In this document: one piece after another, positions 1 through 8,964 of the stretch | Layout: each line of letters starts with the position of its first letter | Position numbering within the stretch: the first letter of the stretch is position 1 | NCBI GenBank assembly: GCA_963805605.1 | Contig: CAWDUX010000001.1 | Location: 434,001-498,000 of the forward strand | DNA: 64,000 bases | Direction: 5' to 3' | Source of the DNA: Actinocatenispora sp963805605 | Lineage (GTDB): Bacteria > Actinomycetota > Actinomycetes > Mycobacteriales > Micromonosporaceae | The notes under the pieces: model-generated | What the model was told of the DNA's origin: nothing | The model's input: only the letters and a program-made list of their open reading frames with translations | Database searches by the model: none | Made by a program: the position numbers and the translations under genes

Positions 1-1185
1 GAAGAAGTCCCGTGGTTGGGCGAAGCCGTTGGCGAACCGGCGGGCCACGGTCGGGTTTCCGGCGGCGGTGCCGAGTAGCTTCTGCAGGTGCGAGGGGAAC
101 GGCTGCAGCATCGCGTTGGTCCATTCGGTGACGTAGCGGGCGGTGCCTGCCCAGAACTCGTCGAACGTGTGCTGCATCCAGTCCCTGTCGAAGGGGCGGT
201 CACCGTGTTCGACGATGGCGTTCAGGTAGGCCGTGGCGCAGTGCGCCGCGGTGTTGCTGCCCTGTCCGGTGATCGGATCGTTGGTGATGACCGTGTCCGC
301 GGCACCCAGGACCAGACCGCCGGACGGCAGTTGGGCGACGGGTTGCCGGACGGTCGGGGTGAACCGGCCGCTCAACGTGGCGCGGGCGTCGGTGAGCTCG
401 ACGTCCCGGCACCGGTCGGCCACCCAGGGCAGGTACTCGCGGGCCAGCTCGATGGCCCGTTCCAGCTGTTCGCCGGCGTCGAGTCGGCCCTCCCAGACGT
501 CCAGCGGCCCGCCCGGGACAACTTCCCAGAGCAGCATGTCGCACGGTCCGGAGAGGGTCAGTCCGGGAATGACGAACAGCTCACCGAAGCCGCCGGGCAC
601 CGCGTTGAATCCGACGCTGGGTTGCGCGAAGACCGGGTCGGCGGCCATGCCGTGTACGTAGCTGACGGCCAGGCCGCGCTGGGGGGCGGTGTAGGGCGAA
701 CGGTCCGGGTCGCGCTCGAACAGTGCGGTGAGTTCGCCGCGCCCGGCGGCCACGACGGTCAGGTCGTAGTCGCCGCTCGTGCTCAGTGCGTCCAGCTGTC
801 CGGTGTCGAGGTTGCGGTAGCTGACCGTCCCGCCGCGCTGCTCGAACAGTTCCAGCCATGCGGGCATCTTGAGTCGCTGGTCGACACTGTGGGCCGGGGA
901 GTCCAGCGGGGCGATGACGTCCATCGCCCTGCGCCCGGGTGGCGCGGACAGTGACACGTGCAGCCCGGCGATGGGGGGTGCGGTGTCCTCCCACAGGTTC
1001 AGGCCGAGCCGCTGTTCGGTGGCCAGGGCCGGGGCGAACATTGCCTGGGTCGAGGTGGGTCGGCCCCAGCGGATCTCGTCCGCGGTCCGCCCGGACACGA
1101 CCGTCACTTCGTAACCGGCGGCCAGCAGCCCCAGCCCCAGTTGCAGACCGCACTGGCCCGCACCGACTATCAGTACCCTGCGCAC
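1..1185 (-). CDS. Styrene-monooxygenase-like FAD-dependent oxygenase (3' end outside window)
   Basis: The reverse strand reads open from a GTG at 1185 to the window edge (395 codons), so the stop is missing. The start has GGGAGG five bases upstream. Residues 1-15 form a Rossmann FAD site with VGAGQCG, followed by a segment reading SGRTADEIRWGRPTSTQ and later GQGSNTAAHCA, the second flavin contact of StyA/SmoA-type monooxygenases. StyA proteins are about 410 residues, so only some 15-20 are lost. The family epoxidises styrene- or indole-like alkenes using FADH2 from a separate reductase; none is seen here. Its place at the end of the cluster suggests tailoring of an aryl alkene, which is inference. 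Confidence 0.8.
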   Translation of the reverse strand, partial: MRRVLIVGAGQCGLQLGLGLLAAGYEVTVVSGRTADEIRWGRPTSTQAMFAPALATEQRLGLNLWEDTAPPIAGLHVSLSAPPGRRAMDVIAPLDSPAHSVDQRLKMPAWLELFEQRGGTVSYRNLDTGQLDALSTSGDYDLTVVAAGRGELTALFERDPDRSPYTAPQRGLAVSYVHGMAADPVFAQPSVGFNAVPGGFGELFVIPGLTLSGPCDMLLWEVVPGGPLDVWEGRLDAGEQLERAIELAREYLPWVADRCRDVELTDARATLSGRFTPTVRQPVAQLPSGGLVLGAADTVITNDPITGQGSNTAAHCATAYLNAIVEHGDRPFDRDWMQHTFDEFWAGTARYVTEWTNAMLQPFPSHLQKLLGTAAGNPTVARRFANGFAQPRDFF

Positions 1186-1566
1186 GTGGCCTCCCGACCA
1201 ACCCGACAGACATCGACGGCTCGTGACCATGTCCGGATCGATGACGGCCTGCGTTGGTTCGCGCCGCCCCGGTACCCATGTCTGAATTCTGCCCTGCCGT
1301 GTCCACTGTTGTAAGCCAGATGATGATGGGCGAGTTAACGGAAAGATAGCCGTATCGGCGCCGGTGATCTGACGGAGATCTAACGGGCGCTCTGGATGCA
1401 ACACTGCTTTCCGGGCGACCTCGCAGCAAATTCCGAGCACACTTCTGGCACAGTCGGGTACTTCCTCCGTCGGCCGCCCCGGCCTGTGGAAAGAGCCCCA
1501 GGGCTGCGTTTGCCGGCGGCGTGGAGGGGAATGGTGACCTCCGGCGCCGGGGCGGAGGTGCGGGCC
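1186..1566. other. Divergent intergenic region
   Basis: About 380 bases separate the divergent flavin monooxygenase and SpoIIE-type phosphatase genes. Reading frames run across it, but I see no recognisable protein, and the SpoIIE start is set by a later ATG with a clear ribosome site. Promoters for both genes must lie here; I could not pick out a convincing -35/-10 pair. Confidence 0.4.
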
Positions 1567-2883
1567 ATGGAAGCAACGCGGTTCGACCCGGACCTCGACT
1601 ACCCGACCCAGCTCAGTGGCCCCGACGACGAGGCGGGAGAGCTGGATCTCGCCCCGCCGGACGGATACCGGCTGTTGGCTGCCGGCCCCGACGAACCGTT
1701 CGACCGGGTCGCCCGGCTGGCCGCCCGACTGTTCGCGGTGCCGTACGCGACGGTGTCGCTGGTGGCGTCCGGGCGGGTGTGGTTCCGGGCCCGACGTGGC
1801 CTGCGGCTGACCGACGTGCCCGGTGTGCCGGGGCTGGCGGTGTCCGCGCTGGCCGGTAGTGGCCTCTACACCGTGCAGAACACCGCCACCGATCCGCGGT
1901 GCGCGGACAACCCGCTGGTGGGTCAGCTGGACCTGGGTTTCTACGCGGCGGCGCCGTTCACCAACTCCGCCGGTACGGCGATCGGTGTGGTCGACATCGC
2001 CGGTCCCCGGCCGCGGGCATTGAGCCGTTCCGAGCGCCGCGAGCTGACCGGCCTGGCCGGACTGGTCAGCGACGAGCTGCAACTGCGTGAGGTCACCGCC
2101 CGCCGCGCCGAGCTGGAACGCACCTTCAGTACCCAGCAGCACCGGGCCGGCGTACTGTTCCGCACCCTGCAGGACTCGTTGCTGCCCCGGCACCCGCCGG
2201 AGATCCCGCACATGGAGGTCGCCGCCGTACACGTGCCGGTGGCCGGCGAGGAGGCGGCCGGCGACTTCTACGACGTGTTCGGGTTGCGCGACGACCGCTG
2301 GGTGGTGACCGTCGCCGACGTCGCCGGCCGCGGGGTACCGGCGATCGCGCAGGCGTGGTTGTTGCGTTCGAGTCTGCGTACCGCTGCCATGCACCACGCC
2401 GATCCGGGCCGGATGCTGGCGGATGCCAACCACGGCCTGATCCTCGACCAGTTCGGCAGTGTCCTGCCGGCCTGCAGTACCGCGGTGGCGGCGGTACTGC
2501 AGCCACGGCCGGGCGGTTGCCGGGCGGTACTGGCCCGCGGTGGGCACCCGCCGCCCGTGGTGGCGCGGGCGGACGGTGACGTCGATCTGCTACTCGTCCA
2601 GGGGCCGGTGCTCGGTGCCTACCCGGACGCCCAGTACGAGACCGTCTCCGTCGAGCTGTCCGCCGGTGACGCACTGATCGTCTACACCGACGGGTTGATG
2701 CTGCCCGGCGACGAGGACGACCCGCTCGGCAACCGGCACCTGGCCGCGGTCTGGCGCGGTGCCTCGGGGGCGGACGCCCGGTGGTTCGTCGAGCGGGCCC
2801 GGGAGACGTTGCGCGGCCGGGTCTCCGCGCCGACCGACGACGCCGCCCTGGTGGTCCTGCGGGTACGCGGCCAGGACGGCTGA
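1567..2883 (+). CDS. GAF-SpoIIE PP2C-type serine phosphatase
   Basis: A 438-residue protein. A GAF-like sensor occupies about residues 35-190 and a SpoIIE/RsbU phosphatase domain about 215-430. Visible phosphatase motifs are GDFYDVF, VADVAGRGVPA, LARGGHPPPV and the closing PTDDAALVVLRV, which supply the metal-binding aspartates. I chose ATG 1567 because GGAGG lies ten bases upstream. Family role: dephosphorylation of a STAS anti-sigma antagonist in a partner-switching cascade. The converging STAS gene next door is the obvious candidate substrate. Whether the pair controls the biosynthetic cluster is not shown by sequence. Confidence 0.88.
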   Translation: MEATRFDPDLDYPTQLSGPDDEAGELDLAPPDGYRLLAAGPDEPFDRVARLAARLFAVPYATVSLVASGRVWFRARRGLRLTDVPGVPGLAVSALAGSGLYTVQNTATDPRCADNPLVGQLDLGFYAAAPFTNSAGTAIGVVDIAGPRPRALSRSERRELTGLAGLVSDELQLREVTARRAELERTFSTQQHRAGVLFRTLQDSLLPRHPPEIPHMEVAAVHVPVAGEEAAGDFYDVFGLRDDRWVVTVADVAGRGVPAIAQAWLLRSSLRTAAMHHADPGRMLADANHGLILDQFGSVLPACSTAVAAVLQPRPGGCRAVLARGGHPPPVVARADGDVDLLLVQGPVLGAYPDAQYETVSVELSAGDALIVYTDGLMLPGDEDDPLGNRHLAAVWRGASGADARWFVERARETLRGRVSAPTDDAALVVLRVRGQDG

Positions 2884-3207
2884 CCGTAGCGCCTCGGCGA
2901 GCGACGGGTACACCGGCAGGTGGCTGCCCGGCCCGCCGCGGGACAGCAACTGGTCCACCTGGCCGACGGGACCGGTGAGCACGGCCCGGCCGCCGAGTTC
3001 CCGGCAGCGCGAGCCCACTCCGATCAGCATGCCGAGGCCGACGGAGTCGCAGAACGACAGCTCGGACAGGTCCAGGACGAGTCTGATCCAACCGGCGTCG
3101 GTGAGTTCGTCGATCCGCGCACCGGTGTCGGCGGCTGTGTCGACGTCGAGTTCACCGCGCAGGGAGACGACGAGTGTCCCCTCGCACTGCCAGACCTCCA
3201 CGCTCAC
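2590..3207 (-). CDS. STAS-domain anti-sigma factor antagonist
   Basis: Residues 1-110 are a STAS domain with the typical LVLDLSELSFCDSVGLGML segment, in which the serine of DSVGL is the expected phosphorylation site. The start is GTG 3207. The frame does not stop after the STAS domain: it continues for about 95 arginine/glycine-rich residues antisense to the last 294 bases of the SpoIIE gene. That tail has no recognisable fold and may just be open frame in GC-rich DNA. Natural partner of the adjacent SpoIIE phosphatase. Confidence 0.78.
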   Translation of the reverse strand: MSVEVWQCEGTLVVSLRGELDVDTAADTGARIDELTDAGWIRLVLDLSELSFCDSVGLGMLIGVGSRCRELGGRAVLTGPVGQVDQLLSRGGPGSHLPVYPSLAEALRSAVLAAYPQDHQGGVVGRRGDPAAQRLPGPLDEPPGVRPRGTAPDRGQVPVAERVVLVAGQHQPVGVDDQCVTGGQLDGDGLVLGVRVGTEHRPLDE

Positions 3208-3384
3208 TGGACGCTGCCCCTCATCACGCCGCCCTCATCTGGTGCGCCGGGGCGACGGCGCCGCAGTTGTGTGCAGCCTCAGGATGCCGGACTGCGCTCC
3301 GCACCGTGGCGAAAACCGGATGATTGCCGCATCCTGTCGGGGCCTGAGGCAGGCCAGGCTGGCGCAGCGCCGGTCAGTACCGGC

Positions 3385-3840
3385 TCACGGGTAGCAGACG
3401 ACGACCTGGTCCGCCTGGCAGGCCGGTCGGCTCTGGCCCTCCACACTCACCGTGACCCGAACCCGGGCCTGTACCGCGGCACCGAGCCGTACGGTCTCCG
3501 CCAGCTTGGCGCTGGCCCGGATCCGGGAGCCCACCGGCACCGGGGCACGCAGTCGGGAACCGTCCATCCCGTAGTTGAGTACCAGGCTGGTGCCGCGGAC
3601 CTGCATCAGCTGCGCGACGTAGGAGGTGCACAGCGCCAGGGTGAACGCGCCGTGCACGATCGTGGTGCCGAACGGGCTCTCCCGCTTGGCCCGCTCGGTG
3701 TCCACGTGCACCCAGTTGTGATCGCCGGTCAGATCGGCGAACCGGTCGACCTCGGTCTGCTCGATGCGTTGCCATTCGGTGCTGCCCAGGTCGGTGTCGG
3801 CGGCCTCGGCCAGTGCGTCGACCGAATCGAAGACGATCAC
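3385..3840 (-). CDS. MaoC-like (R)-specific enoyl hydratase
   Basis: A 151-residue single hot-dog protein. The hydratase signature FADLTGDHNWVHVD supplies the Asp/His catalytic pair, followed by FGTTIVHGAFTLAL. Start is GTG 3840 with GGAGGT just upstream; it overlaps the aminotransferase stop as GTGA, so the two are translationally coupled. In this context it could dehydrate a beta-hydroxyacyl-ACP or -CoA made by the KS and SDR encoded further on. It is the last gene of a three-gene reverse-strand operon. Confidence 0.85.
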   Translation of the reverse strand: MIVFDSVDALAEAADTDLGSTEWQRIEQTEVDRFADLTGDHNWVHVDTERAKRESPFGTTIVHGAFTLALCTSYVAQLMQVRGTSLVLNYGMDGSRLRAPVPVGSRIRASAKLAETVRLGAAVQARVRVTVSVEGQSRPACQADQVVVCYP

Positions 3841-5207
3841 GCGGTACCTCCGTTGGATGCGGTGCCGGTGACCCGGTCAGCGGGGTCGGGTCGGGATTCC
3901 TCGGCGACGAAGGCGGCCAGCCGGCCGATGCCCTCGTCCACCTGCTCCGGTCGTACCGAACTGCAGGACAGCCGCAACTGGTGGGTACCGCCGCCGTCGG
4001 TGTAGAAGTCCCGCATTGGGGTCCACAGCACCTGGTGGTGGCGGGCGGAACGTACCAGGGCGGCCGCGTCGGCGTCGAACGGCACACTGACCACGACGAA
4101 GAACCCACCTTCCGGCCGGTTCCAGTGCACCGTGCGGGGACCGGCGGCCGGCGCGGGGAAGTGCCGCTCCAGCGCGTCCAGCAACCGGCGCATGTTCTGC
4201 TGGTAGAACGTGATCGCCGGGGCCGCCGCGGTACGCATCCGCAACCCGCTGCGTACCAGCAGCCCGCCGATCACGGCCTGTGCGACCGCGGGTGTGTTCA
4301 CCGTGGTCATGCTCTTGATCTTGCAGAGTTCGTCGGCCAACAGCCCCGCTCCGCCCGCACCGTCCACCGGCTGATCGGCGATGACGTAGCCGACCCGGGC
4401 ACCAGGGAAACCGGTCTTGGCCAGCGAACCCAGGTAGATCACCCGCCCGTCGGTGTCCAGCGACTTCAGCGTGGGCCGCACCGGCACACCGTCGGCCCGG
4501 AAGAAGCCGTACGGATTGTCCTCCAGGAGCAGCAGATCCTCGGTGCGCGCACAGTCCAGCAACCGGGTACGAGCCTCGGTGTCCAGACTGACACCGGACG
4601 GATTGGCGAAGTCCGGTACCAGGTAGAGCGCACGGGGCCGGCGGCCGGAGGCGCGTACCTGCCCGACGATGCGGGCCAGTTCCACCGGATCCACGCCGTA
4701 CTCGCCCTCGGGTACCGGCACCACCGGGATGTCCAGCAGCCGGGCCGCGCCGGTGATACCGACGTAGCAGGGGGAGGCGACCAGCAGGACGTCCGAGGGT
4801 GTGGCGAACAGTGCGCGCAGCACCAGCAGCATGCCCTCCTGTGCGCCGACGGTCACCACGTACGACTTGGCGGGCGCGTGGATGCCCTCGTCGTTGGTCA
4901 CGGTACGGGCCAGCAGGTCACGGATGATGCCGTTGGTCGGCCCGTACTGCATCAGTGCGGTCCGGGCCTGCTCGGCGGTGTAGCCGCAGTCGGTGGTGAG
5001 GTGCGCGGTGTAGGCGGCCAGGCAGTCGGTGATCATGCCCGCGTCGAGCAGGTCGTCGTAGGGTCGCCCGGGGGCGAACGAGACGGCCTGCGGGTAGCGG
5101 GAGACGATCTCGTTCAGGAAGTTCATCGCGTCCAGCAAGGGATCGCTCACCGAGCCATGCAGGTCCGCGCGGTCCAGCCGGACCGTCGAGGTCGCGACGC
5201 TCCTCAC
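3837..5207 (-). CDS. Fold-type I PLP aminotransferase, HpgT/MocR-AAT-like
   Basis: A 456-residue aminotransferase of the 2-aminoadipate/4-hydroxyphenylglycine transaminase type. Features are LMQYGPTNG near the N-terminus, LEDNPYGFFR, and the PLP-lysine segment GSLAKTGFPGARVGY. No N-terminal GntR domain is present. GTG 5207 overlaps the esterase stop (GTGA). With hydroxymandelate synthase and oxidase in the same cluster, the expected reaction is 4-hydroxybenzoylformate to 4-hydroxyphenylglycine. Because no NRPS is nearby, the amine could be used differently. The family call is strong; the substrate is inference. Confidence 0.85.
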   Translation of the reverse strand: MRSVATSTVRLDRADLHGSVSDPLLDAMNFLNEIVSRYPQAVSFAPGRPYDDLLDAGMITDCLAAYTAHLTTDCGYTAEQARTALMQYGPTNGIIRDLLARTVTNDEGIHAPAKSYVVTVGAQEGMLLVLRALFATPSDVLLVASPCYVGITGAARLLDIPVVPVPEGEYGVDPVELARIVGQVRASGRRPRALYLVPDFANPSGVSLDTEARTRLLDCARTEDLLLLEDNPYGFFRADGVPVRPTLKSLDTDGRVIYLGSLAKTGFPGARVGYVIADQPVDGAGGAGLLADELCKIKSMTTVNTPAVAQAVIGGLLVRSGLRMRTAAAPAITFYQQNMRRLLDALERHFPAPAAGPRTVHWNRPEGGFFVVVSVPFDADAAALVRSARHHQVLWTPMRDFYTDGGGTHQLRLSCSSVRPEQVDEGIGRLAAFVAEESRPDPADRVTGTASNGGTA

Positions 5208-6238
5208 CTCGTCACCGGGTCCTCGGCGGCGGAACCGCCGGACAGAGGCTCGGCGGCGGAATCGCCGGGCGGGGGTTCCGCGGCGGCTGCGTCGCGCGGT
5301 GATCCGGGGGCGAACCGGCCGCGCAGGAACTCGGCGGCCTCGTCCAGAGCGCGGCCACCGGCGTCCAGCATGCCGGCCATCGCGAAGAAGCCGTGGATCA
5401 TGCCGTCGTAGCGGGTCAGTTGGGCGGGCGTCCCGCTGTCGGCCAGCCGCTTGGCGTACTGTTCGCCCTCGTCGCGCAGCGGATCGTACTCGGCCGTGAT
5501 GACCAGTGCCGGCGGCAGACCGGACAGGTCCTCGGCGCGCAGTGGCGAGGCGTACGGGTCGGCTCCGTCGGCGGGGTCGGCCAGGTAGTGGTTCCAGTAC
5601 CAGTTGATGGACCGGTTGTTGAAGAACACCAGGTCGGTGTTGTCGCGGCGGGACGGTGTGTCCGCGTGGTAGTCGGTGTTGGGGTACACCAGTAGTTGCG
5701 CGGTCAACGACAGCGCGGAGCTCTCCCGGGCCCGTAGCGTCACACCCGCCGCGAGGTTGCCGCCCGCGCTGTCGCCACCGACAGCGATCCGGGTGGGGTC
5801 GCCGCCGAACGAAGCTGCCAACTCGGCGATGCGGACGGTGGCCTCGTAGCAGTCGTCCACGGCGGCCGGGAACACGTGTTCGGGGGCGAGCCGGTAGCCC
5901 ACCGCCACGGTGATACACGACACGCTGTTGGTCAGCCGACGGCAGATCGCATCGCAGGTGTCGAGGGTGCCCAGGGTCCAGCCGCCCCCGAAGAAGTACA
6001 CCAGGACCGGCAGCGGGCCGTCGGTGTCCGGCCGGTAGATACGGATCGGGATGGGCCCTGCTGGCCCGCTGACCTGCTGATCGACTACCTGGGCGACCGG
6101 TTCCGGTGCGCCGCCCGATTCCTGGTTTGCGGCCAGGTCGGCGGCCCGTGCCTCAGCGAGGCTCATCGTGTACAACGGTCGGGCGTTCGCGGCGACCAGC
6201 CGTTCCCGTAGCGCCTGTACCTGAGGGTCGAGCGGCAT
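5204..6238 (-). CDS. HSL-family alpha/beta-hydrolase
   Basis: A 344-residue hormone-sensitive-lipase-type esterase. The nucleophile motif GDSAGGN, acid DPLRDEG and base IHGFF are visible. The usual oxyanion motif HGGG reads FGGG (YFFGGGW), so the first histidine is replaced. The C-terminus has an extra low-complexity tail of about 30 residues rich in Ala/Glu/Pro (SAAEP repeats). Start ATG 6238 with GGGAGA upstream. It leads the esterase-aminotransferase-MaoC operon and may hydrolyse an ester or thioester intermediate. Confidence 0.83.
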   Translation of the reverse strand: MPLDPQVQALRERLVAANARPLYTMSLAEARAADLAANQESGGAPEPVAQVVDQQVSGPAGPIPIRIYRPDTDGPLPVLVYFFGGGWTLGTLDTCDAICRRLTNSVSCITVAVGYRLAPEHVFPAAVDDCYEATVRIAELAASFGGDPTRIAVGGDSAGGNLAAGVTLRARESSALSLTAQLLVYPNTDYHADTPSRRDNTDLVFFNNRSINWYWNHYLADPADGADPYASPLRAEDLSGLPPALVITAEYDPLRDEGEQYAKRLADSGTPAQLTRYDGMIHGFFAMAGMLDAGGRALDEAAEFLRGRFAPGSPRDAAAAEPPPGDSAAEPLSGGSAAEDPVTR

Positions 6239-6400
6239 GAATTCTCCCTACTTCCCGCGGCCGGGTGCTGACACAGCCGGGAGGGACGATACGTCGCCGA
6301 AGCACTAAGAGCACGCACTACCCGGCAAACACTTCGGATATCTCCTCGGTGCCCACGGGTCCGCAGCCTGGCAGGCTGACGGCCGCGGGGAGGCGCAATC

Positions 6401-6417
6401 GGTTGGTATTACCAGCC
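6401..6417. promoter_or_regulatory. Dyad operator candidate in the divergent cluster promoter
   Basis: GGTTGGTA-T-TACCAGCC is a 17-base dyad with one mismatch, in the 260-base gap between the reverse esterase operon and the forward oxidase gene. A TATACA -10-like element begins about nine bases downstream. Likely an operator for a cluster regulator. Confidence 0.4.
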
Positions 6418-6498
6418 ATTCGATGTATACACCGCCCCGCCCGTCGGCAGGTCCGGCGGGCGGGACCCGGTACGTGGCTGAACCAGAAGGGTGGCGTG

Positions 6499-7683
6499 AT
6501 GATGACCGGAACGACCGGGTACGACGCCCCGCTGCCCCGTCTGGCCGACTACGAACCGGCGGCGCGGCAACGGATACCACACGCTGTGTGGGATTTCCTA
6601 GCAGGTGGCAGCGGTACCGAGTCGATGGTCGACGCCAATCGGGCGGTACTCGACCGGATCATGCTGCGCCCCCGGGTACTCACCGGGGTGCGCACCGCGG
6701 ACCCCAGGACCACCCTGTTCGGGCAGTCGGTGGCGGCTCCACTGGGTGTCGCGCCGATGGCGCACCACCAGCTGGTACATCCGGACGGCGAAGTGGCAAC
6801 GGCGCGGGCGGCCGGCGCGGCCGGCGCGGTGTTCACCGCGAGCATCTTCGCCAATCGAACGTTGGAGGACATCGCCGCGGCGGCCACCGGCCCACTGTGG
6901 CTGCAGTTGTACTGGCTGCGGCAGCGCGAGCAGATGGAACGGTTGATCGACCGGGCGGAGCGGGCCGGCTTCGGCGCACTGGTACTCACCGTGGACGCGC
7001 CGGTGGTGGCCCGTCGCCCCCGCGACATCCGCAACGGGTTCGCGGTGCCTGCGAACGTACGGGCGGTCAACTGCGACGACGCGCTGATGGCCGAGACGCA
7101 TTCGGCGACCGCAGGCCGGTCGGCCGTCGCCGCGCACTCCGCGCAGCAGTTCCAGCAGGGGTTGAGCTGGCGTGATGTCACCTGGTTGCGGGCCCGTACC
7201 CGGCTTCCGTTGCTGCTCAAGGGCGTGCTGGCGGTGGAGGACGCTCGTCTGGCGGTGGAGCACGGTATCGACGGCGTGGTGGTCTCCAACCACGGTGGCC
7301 GACAGCTCGACGGAGCGGTACCCGCGGTGTCCGCGCTCCCTGAGATCGCCGCCGCGGTCGGTGCTCGGTGCTCGGTGCTGGTGGACGGTGCGTTCCGGTG
7401 CGGTGCCGACGTACTGAAGGCGGTCGCGCTGGGCGCGGACGGTGTCCTGATCGGCCGGCCGGTGCTGTGGGGACTGTCCTGCGGCGGTGACACCGGAGTG
7501 CGTGACGTGCTGGATGTGCTGCGGGTCGAACTTGCCGAAGCAATGTTGCTGAGCGGCTGTCCGGACCTCGACTCGGCCGGTCCGGCCCTGCTGGCCGACG
7601 ACCGGGACCCGGTAGCGGGCCTGATCGGCGGCATCGACAGCACGCGGCCCGACAGGCCGGTGGGCGTGGGGGCAGGGCGATGA
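6499..7683 (+). CDS. hmo: FMN-dependent 4-hydroxymandelate oxidase-like enzyme
   Basis: A 394-residue alpha-hydroxy-acid oxidase. It has the N-terminal LADYEPAARQRIP helix, APLGVAPMA, LYWLRQREQ and the active-site motif SNHGGRQLDG with catalytic His and FMN/substrate Arg, then VDGAFRCGADVLKA. ATG 6499 is preceded by AGAAGGG. The family oxidises (S)-hydroxymandelate to the 2-oxoacid. A hydroxymandelate synthase is encoded about 7 kb downstream, so 4-hydroxybenzoylformate is the expected product. The stop overlaps the next regulator gene (ATGA). Confidence 0.85.
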   Translation: MMTGTTGYDAPLPRLADYEPAARQRIPHAVWDFLAGGSGTESMVDANRAVLDRIMLRPRVLTGVRTADPRTTLFGQSVAAPLGVAPMAHHQLVHPDGEVATARAAGAAGAVFTASIFANRTLEDIAAAATGPLWLQLYWLRQREQMERLIDRAERAGFGALVLTVDAPVVARRPRDIRNGFAVPANVRAVNCDDALMAETHSATAGRSAVAAHSAQQFQQGLSWRDVTWLRARTRLPLLLKGVLAVEDARLAVEHGIDGVVVSNHGGRQLDGAVPAVSALPEIAAAVGARCSVLVDGAFRCGADVLKAVALGADGVLIGRPVLWGLSCGGDTGVRDVLDVLRVELAEAMLLSGCPDLDSAGPALLADDRDPVAGLIGGIDSTRPDRPVGVGAGR

Positions 7684-8804
7684 CGGAGAGGCGGATGTGG
7701 GGCGTGGACGACGACCGGCACCGGGCAGCCAGCGTCGACGGCGGCCCGGTAGGCTTGGGCGCTCAACTGGTCCAGCACCGGGACGTGGCCGGACTGACCC
7801 AGGAGGATCTGGCGCACGCCTCCGGGCTGAGCGTACGGGCGATCAGTGACCTGGAACGCGGCCGGACCCGCCGCCCCCATCACCGGTCGGTGGCGCTGCT
7901 GGTGTCGGCCCTGCGGCTGGACGAGGCGTCGGCGGCCCGGTTGTTCCGGGCACGCCGGCCGGAGGCACGTGACCTGCCCCGACCGGTGACACCGGCCGGG
8001 AGTGCGTTCCCGTCGACCCTGGCCACGGAACGGGTGGTGCCACGGCAGTTGCCGATGGAGCCCTGCCACTTCGCCGGGCGGACCGAGGAACTCGCTGCGC
8101 TGTCCGGGCTGCTGCGGCACCACCCTGGTCGGGCGACGGTGGCGGCGATCGGTGGACCGGCGGGCATCGGCAAGACCGCGCTGGCGGTGCACTGGGCCCG
8201 ACAGGTCGCCCACCGCTTTCCGGACGGCCAGCTGTACGTCGACCTGCGCCGGCTGGGAGGTGCCGGCGACAGTGCGGCGCTGAGTGCGGTACTGCGCGGC
8301 GTACTGGAGGCCTTCGCATTGTCCCCGGAGCGCATCCCGGCCGGGGTGGACGGGCTCGTCGCGCTGTACCGCAGCGTGCTGGCGGACAAGCGGGTGCTTC
8401 TTCTGCTGGACAATGCGCGGGACGCCGAGCAGGTGTACCCGCTGTTGCCGGCGAGTCCGGACTGCCTGGTGGTGGTGACCAGCCGGCGGCAGCTGACCGG
8501 ACTGGTCGCCTCGCACGGCGCCCGCCCGATGACGCTGGGCCCGCTGCGTGTCCCCGAGGCGCGGGAACTGCTGGTACGGATGCTCGGCGAGGAGCGGGTG
8601 GCAGCCGAGCCCCTGGCGGCACGCGCCCTGATCGACCGCTGCGGCCGGATGCCGCTGGCGTTGAGCGTGTCGGCCGCCCGGGCCGCGGTCCGGCCGGGGC
8701 TGTCGCTGGTCGCGCTCACCCCGTCGGCGGCGGGGCCACGGGCCGCACGAAGAGCAAAGCATCGTACACGAAGAGCCAACGAATTAGCGGACTCAACTGT
8801 CTAA
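7680..8804 (+). CDS. Truncated XRE-HTH / NB-ARC (AfsR-like) regulator
   Basis: A 374-residue protein. Residues 25-95 form an XRE helix-turn-helix (LTQEDLAHASGLSVRAISDLERG). Residues 120-330 form an NB-ARC ATPase with Walker A GGPAGIGKTAL, Walker B VLLLLDN and VVVTSRRQL. AfsR-type proteins normally continue into long TPR arrays, but this one breaks off shortly after CGRMPLALSV and ends in a basic, non-conserved tail. Either it is a short natural form or the TPR half was deleted. Coupled to the oxidase gene by ATGA overlap; likely pathway-specific control. Confidence 0.75.
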   Translation: MTERRMWGVDDDRHRAASVDGGPVGLGAQLVQHRDVAGLTQEDLAHASGLSVRAISDLERGRTRRPHHRSVALLVSALRLDEASAARLFRARRPEARDLPRPVTPAGSAFPSTLATERVVPRQLPMEPCHFAGRTEELAALSGLLRHHPGRATVAAIGGPAGIGKTALAVHWARQVAHRFPDGQLYVDLRRLGGAGDSAALSAVLRGVLEAFALSPERIPAGVDGLVALYRSVLADKRVLLLLDNARDAEQVYPLLPASPDCLVVVTSRRQLTGLVASHGARPMTLGPLRVPEARELLVRMLGEERVAAEPLAARALIDRCGRMPLALSVSAARAAVRPGLSLVALTPSAAGPRAARRAKHRTRRANELADSTV

Positions 8805-8813
8805 AGCAGACAA
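8799..8813. promoter_or_regulatory. TGTCT-N5-AGACA inverted repeat
   Basis: A perfect 5-base inverted repeat with a 5-base spacer spans the stop of the NB-ARC gene and precedes the long forward biosynthetic operon that begins at 8965. It could be an operator for that operon. About ten bases further, GTACC and GGTAC arms also form a small hairpin. Confidence 0.3.
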
Positions 8814-8964
8814 GATCGCCGGTACCTTGCCGGCGGTACTTCATGGCCACTGGTAGATGGCCACCGGAAACTGAGGACACAGGCGCGTCGTGGTCGCCGC
8901 AGCCGCCGATCCCGGGCGGTGCGTTCGTCCACGACCGGCCTGTTCGGCGGGAGAGGACCTGTAC

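Noticed and set aside
88..954. Forward 288-codon open frame at the window start
   Set aside because: It is antisense to the StyA-like gene, whose flavin motifs read clearly on the reverse strand; the forward product has no family features.
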